From NCBI RefSeq assembly GCF_001428625.1, contig NZ_LMIE01000022.1, positions 351,190 to 415,189 of the forward strand: DNA of 64,000 bases, read 5' to 3'. Positions 34,937 to 44,840 of the stretch are shown here, piece after piece. Source of the DNA: Hydrogenophaga sp. Root209. Lineage in GTDB: Bacteria; Pseudomonadota; Gammaproteobacteria; Burkholderiales; Burkholderiaceae_C. The position numbers were made by a program, and so were the translations under genes. Numbering within the stretch: the stretch's first letter is position 1; every line of letters starts with the position of its first letter. Under the pieces are notes generated by a model. It saw nothing but the letters and a program-made list of their open reading frames with translations, was not told where the DNA came from and ran no database searches.

Positions 34937-36196
34937 ATGAGCGTCACCGCCCCTGCGAATAGCGCACCCCTAACCTTCTGGCCACCTGGGAACCTCACCC
35001 GCGTGCCATACCACCTGTACCAGGAACCGGCCGTGCTCGACGCCGAGCAACAGCGCATCTTCGAAGGCGCGACCTGGAACTACCTGTGTCTCGAAGCCGA
35101 GTTGCCACAACCCGGCGGCTACCGCACGACGTTCCTCGGCCGCATGCCGGTGGTGGTGGCGCGCGACAGCGACGGCGAGGTGTACGCGTTCGAGAACCGC
35201 TGCTCGCACCGCGGCGCACTGATCGTCCTGGACGACGGCGGCACCGCGCGTGACTTCCAGTGCGTGTACCACGCATGGCGTTATGACCGCCAGGGCAACC
35301 TCAAGGGCATCGCGTTCCAGAACGGCGTAAACGGAGAAGGCGGCATGGACCCTGCTTTCTGCATGAAGAGTCATGGTCCGCGCAAATTGAGAACGAGTGT
35401 GTTTTGTGGCCTGGTATTTGGCAGCCTGAGCGACGACGTGCCCGACCTGGAGGACTACCTCGGCCCGGAAATCGCGCGCGGCATCTCGCGCGTGCTGCAC
35501 AAGCCGGTGCAGATCCTCGGCCGCTTCAAGCAGACGCTGCCCAACAACTGGAAGCTCTACGTGGAGAACGTGCGCGACACGTACCACGCGAGCCTGCTGC
35601 ACGTGTTCTTCACCACGTTCCGGCTCAACCGCCTTTCGCAGAAGGGCGGCGTGGTGGTGAGCGAATGTGGCGGCAACCACATCAGCTTCTCCGCCATCGA
35701 CCCCATCGCCGAAAATAGCGAGGACTACAAGACCGAGGAACTGCGTTCGGAGAAGGACGACTTCAAGCTCGAGGACGCTACGCTGTTGAAAGGAATAGAC
35801 GAGTTCGGCGATGGCGTGACGCTGCAGATCCTCTCGGTATTTCCGGGCTTCGTGCTGGCGCAGATACAGAACACCATCGCGGTACGCCAGGTGCTGCCCG
35901 AAGGCCTGGAGACCACCGCCCTGAATTGGGTGTACCTCGGCTTCCAGGACGACACACCCGAGCTGCGCACCATGCGTCACAAGCAGTCCAACCTGATCGG
36001 GCCGGCCGGCTTCGTATCGATGGAGGACGGCGCTGTGGGCGGCTTTGTGCAACGCGGCATTGCCTCCGCTGGCGCGCAGGAAGCCATCGTCGAGATGGGC
36101 GGCGACAGCGTGCGCTCGCAGAGCAGCCGCACCACGGAAGCGTCCGTGCGCGGCTTCTGGAAAGCCTACCGCCTGCACATGGGAGCGGATGCATGA
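34937..36196 (+). CDS. tphA2: Terephthalate 1,2-dioxygenase-like oxygenase large subunit
   Basis: A 419-residue Rieske oxygenase alpha subunit. The [2Fe-2S] ligands are C89, H91, C109 and H112 ([15 protein letters not shown]). The mononuclear iron site has H217 and H222 ([17 protein letters not shown]). From [11 protein letters not shown] through SQKGGVVV to [17 protein letters not shown]-like [20 protein letters not shown] it follows TphA2 of Comamonas closely, more so than salicylate 5-hydroxylase (NagG), the next best family. It should add O2 to terephthalate or a close para-substituted benzoate. It overlaps the small subunit gene by 4 bp. Confidence 0.82.
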   Translation: MSVTAPANSAPLTFWPPGNLTRVPYHLYQEPAVLDAEQQRIFEGATWNYLCLEAELPQPGGYRTTFLGRMPVVVARDSDGEVYAFENRCSHRGALIVLDDGGTARDFQCVYHAWRYDRQGNLKGIAFQNGVNGEGGMDPAFCMKSHGPRKLRTSVFCGLVFGSLSDDVPDLEDYLGPEIARGISRVLHKPVQILGRFKQTLPNNWKLYVENVRDTYHASLLHVFFTTFRLNRLSQKGGVVVSECGGNHISFSAIDPIAENSEDYKTEELRSEKDDFKLEDATLLKGIDEFGDGVTLQILSVFPGFVLAQIQNTIAVRQVLPEGLETTALNWVYLGFQDDTPELRTMRHKQSNLIGPAGFVSMEDGAVGGFVQRGIASAGAQEAIVEMGGDSVRSQSSRTTEASVRGFWKAYRLHMGADA

Positions 36197-36669
36197 ACGC
36201 GGTGATCGACACCGCGAGCGCGTTGGCGCTCAACGCGCATTGCGCGCGCTGCATCGACAACGACGAGCTCGAAGCCTGGACGCAGTTCTTCACCGAACAC
36301 TGCCTCTACCGCGTGACCACCGCCGACAACCATGCGCAAGGCATGGAAGCCAGCCTGATCTACGCCGACTCGCGCGCCATGCTCAACGACCGCGTGCTCT
36401 CACTGCGCACCGCCAACGTCTACGAGAAACAACGTTACCGCCACCTGGTGGGCCTGCCCTCCCTGCTGGAGGACACGCCGCGCGGGCGCCGCAGCGAAAC
36501 CCCGTTTGTGGTGGTGCGCATCATGCGTGGCGGCGAGACCAGCCTCTTCGCCACCGGGCGCTACCTCGACGAGCTGGTGATCGATGGAGGCGATACCCTG
36601 CGCCTGGCCAGCCGTGTGGTGGTCTGCGACAGCCACAACATCGACACGCTGCTGGCCATTCCCCTGTGA
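36193..36669 (+). CDS. tphA3: Terephthalate dioxygenase-like small subunit
   Basis: A 158-residue beta subunit with the SnoaL-like cone fold. Motifs [40 protein letters not shown] and the end [16 protein letters not shown] match the TphA3 pattern. It starts within the stop codon of the alpha subunit gene and is followed 7 bp later by the reductase. Its role is structural in the alpha3beta3 oxygenase. Confidence 0.82.
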   Translation: MNAVIDTASALALNAHCARCIDNDELEAWTQFFTEHCLYRVTTADNHAQGMEASLIYADSRAMLNDRVLSLRTANVYEKQRYRHLVGLPSLLEDTPRGRRSETPFVVVRIMRGGETSLFATGRYLDELVIDGGDTLRLASRVVVCDSHNIDTLLAIPL

Positions 36670-36676
36670 GCAAGCC

Positions 36677-37711
36677 GTGAGCACCCCGCACCTCATACGC
36701 ATCGCCGGGATGGCCACCGCCATCCCCTGCGCCGCTGGTCAGACAGTGCTCGACGCAGTGCGACAGGCCGGCTACGAGATGCCGTTCTCGTGCAACTCGG
36801 GCGTGTGCGCGAGCTGCAAGGGCCGCGTCGTCTCGGGCCGGGTGAACCCCGGCGCGGCGGGTGAGCATACGCTCACGGCGGACGAGATCGCGCACGGACA
36901 GGTGCTGTTCTGCCAGGCGCGCCCGCTCACCGACATCGAGATCGAACCGCGCCAGATCGAGAAAACCGATCCGAACGCGCGCCGCCAGCTCGCCGCCAGG
37001 GTCATGCGCATCGACTTTCTGGCCAGCGACGTGGCGCGCCTCAAGCTGCGTTTTCCGGCGGGCGAGAAGGTGAAGTTCAAGGCCGGCCAGTACCTGCAGG
37101 TGCTGCTGCCCGACGGCCAGCGCCGCAGCTTCTCCATGGCCAACCCGCCGCACCAGAACGATGGCGCCGAGCTGCATATCCGCATGCTGGAAGGCGGCGC
37201 GTTCTCGCATTGGCTCGCGCACGACCTCAAGGTGGGTGACCACCTCCGGGTCGAACTGCCGCATGGCGACTTTCACCTGCGCGAGGGCAGCACCGCGCCC
37301 ATCGTGATGCTCGCCAGCGGCACCGGCTTCGCACCCATCAAGTCGATGGTCGAGGACGGCCTGCGCCGGGGCCAGGCACGCGAGATCGCACTCTACTGGG
37401 GCGCGCGCACCGAGAAGGACCTGTACCTGCTCGACCTGGCGCGCGGCTGGGGAGAGCAGGCCGGCCTGCGCTTCGTGCCCGTGCTCTCCGAACCCGAGGC
37501 CGGCTGGAGCGGTCGCACCGGCTTCGTGCACCAGGCCGTGCTGCAAGACCACGACAGTCTTGCCGGCCACCAGGTCTACGCCTGCGGCGCGCCTGCCATG
37601 GTGAGCGCGGCGCGCAGCGATTTCGTCGAAACCCGCGGCCTGCCGCGCGATGCGTTCTTCTGCGACGCGTTCGTGGTGGCCCAGCCCCGCACCTCCGCGC
37701 TGACCGACTGA
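36677..37711 (+). CDS. tphA1: Terephthalate dioxygenase-like reductase (fused ferredoxin)
   Basis: A 344-residue reductase from the GTG at 36677. The N-terminal plant-type [2Fe-2S] domain has CNSGVCASCKG and a last Cys in VLFCQARP. The FAD domain has RRSFSMANPP and the NAD domain ASGTGFAPIKSMVED. The length and domain order equal TphA1 (also BenC/AntC). Electrons go from NADH to the Rieske centre of TphA2. Its place directly after tphA3 differs from the Comamonas order, where tphB lies between them. Confidence 0.82.
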   Translation: MSTPHLIRIAGMATAIPCAAGQTVLDAVRQAGYEMPFSCNSGVCASCKGRVVSGRVNPGAAGEHTLTADEIAHGQVLFCQARPLTDIEIEPRQIEKTDPNARRQLAARVMRIDFLASDVARLKLRFPAGEKVKFKAGQYLQVLLPDGQRRSFSMANPPHQNDGAELHIRMLEGGAFSHWLAHDLKVGDHLRVELPHGDFHLREGSTAPIVMLASGTGFAPIKSMVEDGLRRGQAREIALYWGARTEKDLYLLDLARGWGEQAGLRFVPVLSEPEAGWSGRTGFVHQAVLQDHDSLAGHQVYACGAPAMVSAARSDFVETRGLPRDAFFCDAFVVAQPRTSALTD

Positions 37712-37736
37712 AGCACACCCGAAGAAGAGCCATTCC

Positions 37737-38957
37737 ATGACCCATCCCAACCCCTACGACAACGTTCCCACCAGCGACTTCGACCCGTACGCCACCGAGG
37801 TGCTGGCCAACCCCTATCCCCACTACGAGCAGCTGCGCGAACTCGGCCCCTGGGCCTGGCTGGAGCGCTACGGCGTGCTTGCGGTCGCACGCCACGACGA
37901 AGTGCAGCGCATCCTGTCTCAGCCCGACATCTTCTGTTCCAGCGCGGGCGTGGGCCTTGCCAACTTCCACACCGAGACGCCCTGGCGCAAGCCCAGCATC
38001 ATTCTCGAAGCAGACCCGCCCCACCACAGCCGCACCCGCAAGGTGGTGGCGCGCGTGCTCTCGCCCGCATCGATCGGACGCCTGCGCGCCACTTTCGAGG
38101 ACGTGGCCGCGCGCATGGTCGACGAGCTCGTGGAACGCGGCTCGTTCGACGCCGCCAAAGAACTGTGCGAGGCCTTTCCCATTAAGGCCTTCGGCGACGC
38201 GGTGGGCCTGCCCGCCGAGGGGCGCGAGCACCTGCTGCCCTACGGTGACATGGTGTTCAATGGCTTCGGCCCGATCAACGAGCGTTTCCAAGACCGAATG
38301 AACAGCTCGGGCGAAGCGGTGAACTGGATCGCCAAGGTCTGCCAGCGCGACGCGCTCACGCCCGACGGCCTGGGCGCCCAGCTGTTCGCCGCCGCCGACG
38401 CGGGCGAGATAGGCCACGACGAGGCCGGCATGCTGGTTCGCACCCTGCTCTCCGCCGGGCTGGACACCACCGTGTTCACCCTGTGCAACGCCTTCACCAG
38501 CTTCGCGCGCAACCCCGGTCAATGGGCCCTGCTGCGCGACGACCCCTCGCTGGCGCGCCAGGCACTCGAAGAGGTACTGCGCTACGACAGCACCTTCCAC
38601 TCTTTCTACCGCACCAGCACCCAGGACGTGGAACTCGGCGGCATCACCGTGAAGCAGGGCCAGAAGATCGTGGTGTTCATCGCCTCGGCCAACCGCGACC
38701 CGCGCCGCTGGCCCGAAGCCGACCGCTTCGACATCACCCGCCGCGCCACCGGCCACATGGCCTTCGGCACGGGCATTCATGGCTGCGCCGGCCAGATGAT
38801 GGCGCGCCTCGAAGGCGAGATCGTGCTCACCGCACTGGCCCGCCGCGTGGCCTCGATCCGCCTCGACGGCGAACCGGTCCAGCACTTCAACAACACGGTG
38901 CGCGGGCTCAAGAGCATGCCCGTGACGGTCGAGCCGCTGCTGGCCGCCGTGCACTGA
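37737..38957 (+). CDS. CYP199A-like cytochrome P450
   Basis: A 406-residue soluble bacterial P450. The heme-binding segment is FGTGIHGCAGQ with the ligand Cys350. The I-helix is LVRTLLSAGLDTT, EEVLR is the ExxR motif, and FCSSAGVGLANF followed by PWRKPSIILEADPPHH matches the CYP199A group. CYP199A enzymes oxidise para-substituted benzoates, such as 4-methoxy- and 4-methylbenzoate. The Arg in LVRT occupies the place of a carboxylate-contacting I-helix residue in that group. Its ferredoxin and reductase follow directly, making a complete class I system. Confidence 0.87.
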   Translation: MTHPNPYDNVPTSDFDPYATEVLANPYPHYEQLRELGPWAWLERYGVLAVARHDEVQRILSQPDIFCSSAGVGLANFHTETPWRKPSIILEADPPHHSRTRKVVARVLSPASIGRLRATFEDVAARMVDELVERGSFDAAKELCEAFPIKAFGDAVGLPAEGREHLLPYGDMVFNGFGPINERFQDRMNSSGEAVNWIAKVCQRDALTPDGLGAQLFAAADAGEIGHDEAGMLVRTLLSAGLDTTVFTLCNAFTSFARNPGQWALLRDDPSLARQALEEVLRYDSTFHSFYRTSTQDVELGGITVKQGQKIVVFIASANRDPRRWPEADRFDITRRATGHMAFGTGIHGCAGQMMARLEGEIVLTALARRVASIRLDGEPVQHFNNTVRGLKSMPVTVEPLLAAVH

Positions 38958-38995
38958 CATCCCGCCCCATTCGAACTAGAAGAGAGAAACCCACG

Positions 38996-39319
38996 ATGCC
39001 CCAGATCGTCTACGTACAACCCGACGGCTCCCGAGAAGCCGTGCCCGCCAGTCCCGGCGCTACCGTCATGATGACCGCTGTCGGCCACGGCATTCCCGGC
39101 ATCGTCGCCGAGTGCGGCGGCTCCGCCATGTGCGCCACCTGCCACGTGTACGTGGACCCGGCCTCGATCGGCTTCCTGCCGCCCATCAGCGACGTCGAGG
39201 ACGAAATGCTGGCCAGCGCCGCGGGCGAGCGCCGCGAACACAGCCGGTTGGGCTGCCAGCTCGCGCTGGCGCCCGGCGTGGACCAGCTGATCGTGCACAT
39301 CCCGGAGCGGCAGGTCTGA
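38996..39319 (+). CDS. [2Fe-2S] ferredoxin for the P450
   Basis: A 107-residue adrenodoxin/putidaredoxin-type ferredoxin. Cluster ligands lie in AECGGSAMCATCHVYV and RLGCQLAL. PPISDVEDEMLASA is typical of P450-partner ferredoxins. It lies 38 bp after the P450 gene and its stop overlaps the reductase start (TGATG), which supports a shared role. Confidence 0.92.
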   Translation: MPQIVYVQPDGSREAVPASPGATVMMTAVGHGIPGIVAECGGSAMCATCHVYVDPASIGFLPPISDVEDEMLASAAGERREHSRLGCQLALAPGVDQLIVHIPERQV

Positions 39320-40494
39320 TGGCCCACGGCACCGTCATCGTCGGCACCGGGCAGGGCGGCTTCCAGCTCGCGGCCTCGCTGCGCGATTCGGGTTATGCCG
39401 ATCCCATCACCCTGGTCGGCGACGAGCCCGGCCTGCCTTACCAGCGCCCCCCGCTGTCCAAGGCCTTCCTTCAAGGCAAGGTGGACGACACCGGCCTGCT
39501 GCTGCGCCCGCCCCCGTTCTACCAGCGCATCGATGCCCGCGTGCTCGGCGGCACGCGCGTGGCGCGCATCGACCGCGCGGCGCGTGGCGTGCACCTCTCC
39601 AGCGGCCAGACCCTGCCCTACGACCACCTGGTGCTGGCCACCGGCGCGACCGCGCGCACCCTGTGCGTGCCCGGAGCGGGGTTGTCCGGCGTGCACGTGC
39701 TGCGCGGTCTGGAGGACGCGCGGCGCATCCGAGAGCAACTGGCCCGCGCGCGCTCGGTGGCCGTGGTCGGCGCCGGCTTCATTGGCTTGGAACTCGCGGC
39801 CGTGGCGCGCGGCCAGGGCCTGCCGATGCACGTGATCGAGGCCACGGCACGGCCCCTGCTGCGCGCCCTCTCCGAGCCCATGGCGCGACACCTGCAAGCC
39901 TTCCACGAAGCCCAGGGCACGCAATTCCACCTGAACACGCAGCTCGACGCCATCGAAGGCGAGGACGGCCGCGCCACCGGCCTGCGCCTGCACGGCGGTG
40001 GCCGCATCGTCGCCGACCTCATCGTGATCGCGGTAGGCGTCACGCCCAACGACCAGCTGGCGCGCGACGCCGGGCTGGCGGTGGGCAATGGCATCGAGGT
40101 CGACGAGCTGCTGCTCACCAGCGACGCCGCCATCTCCGCGCTCGGCGACTGCGCGAACTTTCCGTTCGCGGCCGATGGCGGCTCCCGCGTGCGCATCGAG
40201 TCGGTACAGAACGCCGTTGACCAGGCGCGCTGCATCGCCGCGCGCCTGTGCGGTCAACCCCTGCCGTACGCCAAGGTGCCCTGGTTCTGGAGCGAGCAAG
40301 GCCCTTGCCGGCTGCAGATGGCCGGCCTGGCCGCGCCGGGCGACCGCAGCGACATCGAGGGCGATCCGGCCAGCGGCCGCTTTTCGGTGCTGCGCTACCG
40401 CGGCGATCAACTCAGCGCCGTCGAATCCCTCAACGACCCTGCCGCCCACATGCGCGCGCGCACGGCCCTCGCGCCGGTGCTAGCACCGACCTGA
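39319..40494 (+). CDS. NAD(P)H:ferredoxin reductase for the P450
   Basis: A 391-residue FAD protein of the putidaredoxin reductase family. The first dinucleotide-binding motif is IVGTGQGGFQLAASLR, where the usual GxGxxG has Gln and Phe. The second is VVGAGFIGLELAAVA, and ALGDCANFP contacts FAD. LPYQRPPLSKAFL is conserved. It supplies electrons to the ferredoxin encoded one base upstream. Confidence 0.92.
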   Translation: MAHGTVIVGTGQGGFQLAASLRDSGYADPITLVGDEPGLPYQRPPLSKAFLQGKVDDTGLLLRPPPFYQRIDARVLGGTRVARIDRAARGVHLSSGQTLPYDHLVLATGATARTLCVPGAGLSGVHVLRGLEDARRIREQLARARSVAVVGAGFIGLELAAVARGQGLPMHVIEATARPLLRALSEPMARHLQAFHEAQGTQFHLNTQLDAIEGEDGRATGLRLHGGGRIVADLIVIAVGVTPNDQLARDAGLAVGNGIEVDELLLTSDAAISALGDCANFPFAADGGSRVRIESVQNAVDQARCIAARLCGQPLPYAKVPWFWSEQGPCRLQMAGLAAPGDRSDIEGDPASGRFSVLRYRGDQLSAVESLNDPAAHMRARTALAPVLAPT

Positions 40495-40546
40495 GCTCCC
40501 TCAGTCCCATTCGACATCCACACCTTCCCACAGAAAGAGACAACAC

Positions 40547-41302
40547 ATGACAGCAGCATCCCGGGTCATCGCGGTCACTGGCGGCGCCAGCGGCATCGGT
40601 TTCGCCTTCTCCGAAGCCCTCGCGCGCGCGGGCCACCAGGTCGTCATCGCCGACCTGCGCGGTGCCGTCGAAGCGGCCGAACGCCTCAGTGCCCAGGGCC
40701 TGAAGGCCATCGGCACGCAGACCGATGTGGTCAAGCCCGCCGACGTGGCGGGCATGGTCGAACAGGCCGTGAAGGCGTTCGGCCGGCTCGACGTGCTGGT
40801 GAACAACGCCGGCCTGTTCACCACGCTCACGCTCAAACCGTTCGACCAGATCAGCGACGCCGAGTGGATGCGGGTGATGGAGGTCAACACCCTGGGGCCT
40901 TTCGTGTGCGCCAAAGCGGTCGTGCCCGAAATGCGCAAGAACGGGTTCGGCCGCATCGTGAACATCGCGTCCACCACGCCGATCAAGGGCACGCCCAACA
41001 TGCTGCACTACGTGGCCAGCAAGGGCGCGGTGATCGCGTTCACGCGCTCGCTAGCCCGCGAACTCGGCAAGGACGACATCACCGTCAACGCCATTGCCCC
41101 GGGCTTCACGCTGAGCGACGGTGTGCTCGACAACGACCTGCACAGCAAGATGGGCGACGTGGTGCGCAAGACCAGCCGCTCGCTGCAGCGCGACCAGGTG
41201 CCTGAAGACCTGGTGGGCGCCCTGCTCTTCCTAGCCAGCGACGGCGCGGGCTTCATCACCGGCCAGACCATCGCCGTCGACGGTGGCTCGGTATTCATCT
41301 GA
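40547..41302 (+). CDS. Short-chain dehydrogenase, module A (probable hydroxymethyl/alcohol dehydrogenase)
   Basis: A 251-residue SDR with TGGASGIG near residue 11, NNAG at about 87, the catalytic Ser in VNIASTTPIKG and YVASK. It lies between the P450 electron-transfer genes and an aldehyde dehydrogenase. That place suits oxidation of a P450-made benzylic alcohol to an aldehyde. It resembles the second SDR at 46561-47343 (both have LKPF then QI, and NIAS...KGTP...LHYV), so the two belong to one subfamily. Confidence 0.85.
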   Translation: MTAASRVIAVTGGASGIGFAFSEALARAGHQVVIADLRGAVEAAERLSAQGLKAIGTQTDVVKPADVAGMVEQAVKAFGRLDVLVNNAGLFTTLTLKPFDQISDAEWMRVMEVNTLGPFVCAKAVVPEMRKNGFGRIVNIASTTPIKGTPNMLHYVASKGAVIAFTRSLARELGKDDITVNAIAPGFTLSDGVLDNDLHSKMGDVVRKTSRSLQRDQVPEDLVGALLFLASDGAGFITGQTIAVDGGSVFI

Positions 41303-41316
41303 TCGGTTGACTCACC

Positions 41317-42765
41317 ATGACCGACACCGCATACGGCAAGCCTTTCCTCTACATCGATGGCGAATTCATCGAAGGCGGCGACCGCCAACACCAGGACATC
41401 ATCAACCCCGCCAACGGCGAGGTGATCGGCTCGTTGCCGCACGCGCGCCGCGACGACCTTGACCGCGCACTGAACGCGGCGCAACGCGCCTTCGAGAGCT
41501 GGCGCAAGAGTTCGCCGCTCGAGCGCTCGAAGGTGCTGCGCCGCGTGGCCGAGCTCACGCGCGAACGCGCACCGCAGGTCGCCCGCCAGATCACTCTCGA
41601 CCAGGGCAAGCCGCTGAGCGAGGCGCTGCTGGAGGTGACCACCTGTGCCGAACACGCAGAGTGGCACGCCGAAGAATGCCGCCGCATCTATGGCCGCGTG
41701 ATCCCCGCACGCCTGCCCCACGTGCGCCAGCTGGTGCTGCGCGAGCCCGTGGGCGTGTGCGTGGCCTTCACGCCCTGGAACTTTCCGTTTAACCAGGCCA
41801 TCCGCAAGATGGTGGCGGCGATCGGCGCGGGTTGCACGCTTGTGCTGAAGGGGCCAGAGGATTCGCCGGGCGCGGTGATCGCGCTCGCGCGCATGTTCCA
41901 CGACGCGGGTCTGCCCCCGGGCGTGCTCAACGTGGTGTGGGGTGTGCCGGCCGAGGTGTCGGACCACCTGATCCGCTCGCCGATCTCGCGCAAGGTATCG
42001 TTCACCGGCTCGGTGCCGGTGGGCAAGCAGCTGGCGTCGCTCGCCGGCCTGCACATGAAGCGCATCAGCATGGAGCTGGGCGGGCACTCGCCGGTGGTGG
42101 TGTTCGACGACGCCGACGTGGACGACGCGGCCCATCTGCTGGCGCGTTTCAAGGCGCGCAACGCGGGGCAGCTGTGCATTGCACCCAGCCGCTTCTTCGT
42201 GCAGGAGAAGGTGTACGACCGCTTTCTCGACACCTTCACGAAAGCCTACGGTGGCTTGAAGGTGGGCGACGGCATGGACAAGGACACGCAGATGGGCCCC
42301 CTGGCGCACCTGCGCAGGGTCGATGCCATGGAAGGCTTGGTGGCCGATGCGCTGGAGCGTGGCGCGAAGCTGGCCAGCGGCGGCACGCGGCTCGCTGGCC
42401 CTGGCTACTTCTACCCGCCCACCATCCTCACCGACATTCCCGACGACGCGCGCCTGATGGTCGAAGAACCCTTCGGTCCGGTCGCGCCGATCACGCGCTT
42501 CAAGGACACCGACGAGGTATTGAAGCGCGCCAACGCCCTGCCCTTCGGCCTCACCGGTTTCGTTTTCACCGGCTCCATCAAGACCTCGGAGCGCATGGTC
42601 AACGGCCTCGAGGTGGGCATGGTCAACGTGAACCATTTCGGCATCACGCTGGCCGAGACGCCGTTCGGTGGCGTGAAGGACAGCGGCATCGGCAGCGAAG
42701 GCGGCAGCGAAACCTTCGACGGCTACCTCGTCACTAAATTCGTTTCGCAGGCAAGCCCTGCTTGA
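41317..42765 (+). CDS. Aldehyde dehydrogenase, module A
   Basis: A 482-residue NAD(P)-dependent aldehyde dehydrogenase. FTPWNFPFNQAIRKMVAAIG, the catalytic Glu in MELGGHSP and the nucleophile in NAGQLCIAPSR are intact. EEPFGPVAPITRF and FGGVKDSGIGSEGG lie near the end, as in succinate-semialdehyde/alpha-ketoglutarate-semialdehyde dehydrogenases. The gene position suggests that it oxidises an aromatic aldehyde (for instance 4-formylbenzoate) to the acid. This is inferred from context only. Confidence 0.88.
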   Translation: MTDTAYGKPFLYIDGEFIEGGDRQHQDIINPANGEVIGSLPHARRDDLDRALNAAQRAFESWRKSSPLERSKVLRRVAELTRERAPQVARQITLDQGKPLSEALLEVTTCAEHAEWHAEECRRIYGRVIPARLPHVRQLVLREPVGVCVAFTPWNFPFNQAIRKMVAAIGAGCTLVLKGPEDSPGAVIALARMFHDAGLPPGVLNVVWGVPAEVSDHLIRSPISRKVSFTGSVPVGKQLASLAGLHMKRISMELGGHSPVVVFDDADVDDAAHLLARFKARNAGQLCIAPSRFFVQEKVYDRFLDTFTKAYGGLKVGDGMDKDTQMGPLAHLRRVDAMEGLVADALERGAKLASGGTRLAGPGYFYPPTILTDIPDDARLMVEEPFGPVAPITRFKDTDEVLKRANALPFGLTGFVFTGSIKTSERMVNGLEVGMVNVNHFGITLAETPFGGVKDSGIGSEGGSETFDGYLVTKFVSQASPA

Positions 42766-42840
42766 TCACCAGTACTACAAGAAGCCAGCACCGCCCAGGG
42801 GGCCGGACCCGCCTTTCCCTTCAATCCAGGAGACAACCTC

Positions 42841-43893
42841 ATGATGCAACGCAGAACCCTCATCAAATCGGCGGCGGCAGCCGCTTCCCTTGGAGCCCCC
42901 ACCCTTGGCGTCTTCGCCCAGCAAGTGGTAACCCTGAAGTTCCATACCTTCATGGCGCCGACCTCGAATGTCTATCTCAATGCACACAAGGCATGGATGT
43001 CGAAAGTGGAGAACGACTCGGGCGGACGTATCCGCTTCGAGGGCTTTCCTGCCATGCAGCTGGGGGGCTCACCAAGTCAACTTTTCGACCAGGCACGGGA
43101 TGGTGTTGTCGATATCGTATGGACTTTGGCTGGACTTACCCCCGGTCGATTCCCTCGGACCGAAGTGTTCGAACTGCCGTTCATGACCATGGACGGCATC
43201 GGAGCGTCGCGTGCCGCCTGGGAGTACCTCGAAACCCACGCCAGCGATGAGTTCAAGGACGTCCAACCACTCGCTTTTCATACCCATGGTCCAGGAGTGC
43301 TGCACTCGAAAAGCAAGGCCATCAACAGCGCTTCCGACCTGCGCGGCCTGAAGATGCGAGGGCCGACCCGCCAAGCGACTAAGTTGCTCGCAGCAGCAGG
43401 AGCATCCGCGGTAGGCATGCCGCTGCCACAGATTCCAGACGCGCTGTCCAAAGGCGTCATTGACGGCGCAGCCTTGCCTTGGGAAGTGATTCCTTCGGTC
43501 AAGGTGCATGAGCTTGTTCAGCACCACAGCGAGTTCGCGCCCGGCAAGCCAGCTCTTTACAACACGGCGTTTGTGATGGTGATGAACAAAAGAAAATATA
43601 CATCGTTGCCTCCGGATATCAAAAAGGTGATCGACGACAACTCGGGCCTGGAAACCTCGGCTTGGTTCGGCAAGGTGCAACAAGATCATGACCCCATCAG
43701 TCGCAAGATGGCGACCGATCGAGGCAACAAGGTACACGTGTTCAGCGAATCGGAAACCAGCGAGTTTGTCAAACTGACTGGCACCATCGCCAGCGAATGG
43801 GTCCAGGAGATGGACAAGCGCGGGCAGGACGGTGCCAAGCTCTTGGCTGGCGCAAAGGCGCTCATTGCCAAACATAAACCAAAGGCTGCATGA
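42841..43893 (+). CDS. TRAP-type substrate-binding protein (DctP), module A, without DctQ/DctM
   Basis: A 350-residue periplasmic binding protein with a twin-arginine-like signal ([16 protein letters not shown]). [40 protein letters not shown] and [17 protein letters not shown] follow; the last holds the Arg that binds carboxylates. No membrane partner is encoded nearby, so it must use a TRAP permease from elsewhere. It overlaps tphB by 4 bp. In known tph clusters the receptor TphC belongs to the Bug/TTT family, a different type. Confidence 0.88.
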   Translation: MMQRRTLIKSAAAAASLGAPTLGVFAQQVVTLKFHTFMAPTSNVYLNAHKAWMSKVENDSGGRIRFEGFPAMQLGGSPSQLFDQARDGVVDIVWTLAGLTPGRFPRTEVFELPFMTMDGIGASRAAWEYLETHASDEFKDVQPLAFHTHGPGVLHSKSKAINSASDLRGLKMRGPTRQATKLLAAAGASAVGMPLPQIPDALSKGVIDGAALPWEVIPSVKVHELVQHHSEFAPGKPALYNTAFVMVMNKRKYTSLPPDIKKVIDDNSGLETSAWFGKVQQDHDPISRKMATDRGNKVHVFSESETSEFVKLTGTIASEWVQEMDKRGQDGAKLLAGAKALIAKHKPKAA

Positions 43894-44840
43894 GCGGCCT
43901 TGCGCGCCTGGCCATCTCGATCGGCGATCCGAACGGCATCGGACCGGAGATCACGCTAAAGGCACTTGCCACTCTGACAGAGTCTGAGCGCGACCGTATT
44001 ACGCTGTTCGGCCCGAATTCGGTGCTGCGCCGCTGCGCCGAGCAATTGAACCTTAGCGGGATGCTAGATGGTGTTCGTTGCAACGAGGTAGGCGCCCTCG
44101 ATCCGGCTGCAGCTGTACCTGGTCGCATCGACGCGGCCGCTGGCGCCTCGTCGGTGGCCAGCGCTACGGCGGCCATTCAGGCTGCGCAGGCTGGCGAGTT
44201 CGACGCCGTGATCGCCTGTCCTCACCACGAGACAGCGATCACGCAGGCAGGTATAGCGTTCAGCGGGTACCCCTCTCTTGTGGCGCGTGTGTGCGGCCAA
44301 TCTGCCGACTCCGTTTTCTTGATGCTGGTGGGGGCGGGCTTACGCATCGTGCACGTCACGCTCCACGAGAGCGTTCAAACAGCACTTGATCGTCTGAGCA
44401 CCGACCTGATCGTGCGCGCCACTCAGGCAGGCATCGTCGCGTGTCAGCGGCTGGGCGTGGAAACGCCTCGCATCGGCATGTTCGGTATCAATCCACACGC
44501 ATCCGAAGGTGAGCTTTTCGGACCGGAGGACGCTCGCTTGATGGTGCCTGCGGTGGCGCAGCTGCGCTCAGCAGGCCACCATGTCAGTGGGCCCACAGGT
44601 GCAGACACGCTGTTGGCAAACAGGCAGCACGATCTCTATGTGGCCGTCTTCCACGACCAGGGTCACATTCCAATCAAGTTGCTGGCGCCCCACGCCGCAA
44701 GTGCCCTCAGCGTGGGAGGCAACGTCGTGCTGTCCAGTGTCGGGCATGGAAGTGCCATGGACATCGCCGGCAAGGGAATTGCCAGTCCCGAGGCCTTGCT
44801 TCGCACGATTTACCTGCTGAACTCCACGCTGAGCGAGTGA
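43890..44840 (+). CDS. tphB: TphB-like cis-dihydrodiol dicarboxylate dehydrogenase (PdxA family)
   Basis: A 316-residue PdxA-fold dehydrogenase. Metal-binding histidines lie in CPHHETAI and [62 protein letters not shown] and [15 protein letters not shown] follow TphB of Comamonas almost throughout. TphB oxidises and decarboxylates the dihydrodiol made by TphA to protocatechuate. PdxA2-type enzymes are the alternative, but the linked dioxygenase supports TphB. It starts inside the stop codon of the TRAP receptor gene. Confidence 0.85.
   Translation: MSGLARLAISIGDPNGIGPEITLKALATLTESERDRITLFGPNSVLRRCAEQLNLSGMLDGVRCNEVGALDPAAAVPGRIDAAAGASSVASATAAIQAAQAGEFDAVIACPHHETAITQAGIAFSGYPSLVARVCGQSADSVFLMLVGAGLRIVHVTLHESVQTALDRLSTDLIVRATQAGIVACQRLGVETPRIGMFGINPHASEGELFGPEDARLMVPAVAQLRSAGHHVSGPTGADTLLANRQHDLYVAVFHDQGHIPIKLLAPHAASALSVGGNVVLSSVGHGSAMDIAGKGIASPEALLRTIYLLNSTLSE

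Noticed and set aside
37338-38960. Minus-strand open frame of 540 codons opposite the P450 gene
   Set aside because: It is antisense to a complete P450 with all family motifs, and has no recognisable domain.
43890-44840. PdxA of vitamin B6 synthesis
   Set aside because: The sequence follows TphB motif by motif and is linked to a terephthalate-type dioxygenase. A biosynthetic pdxA would not be expected in this operon.
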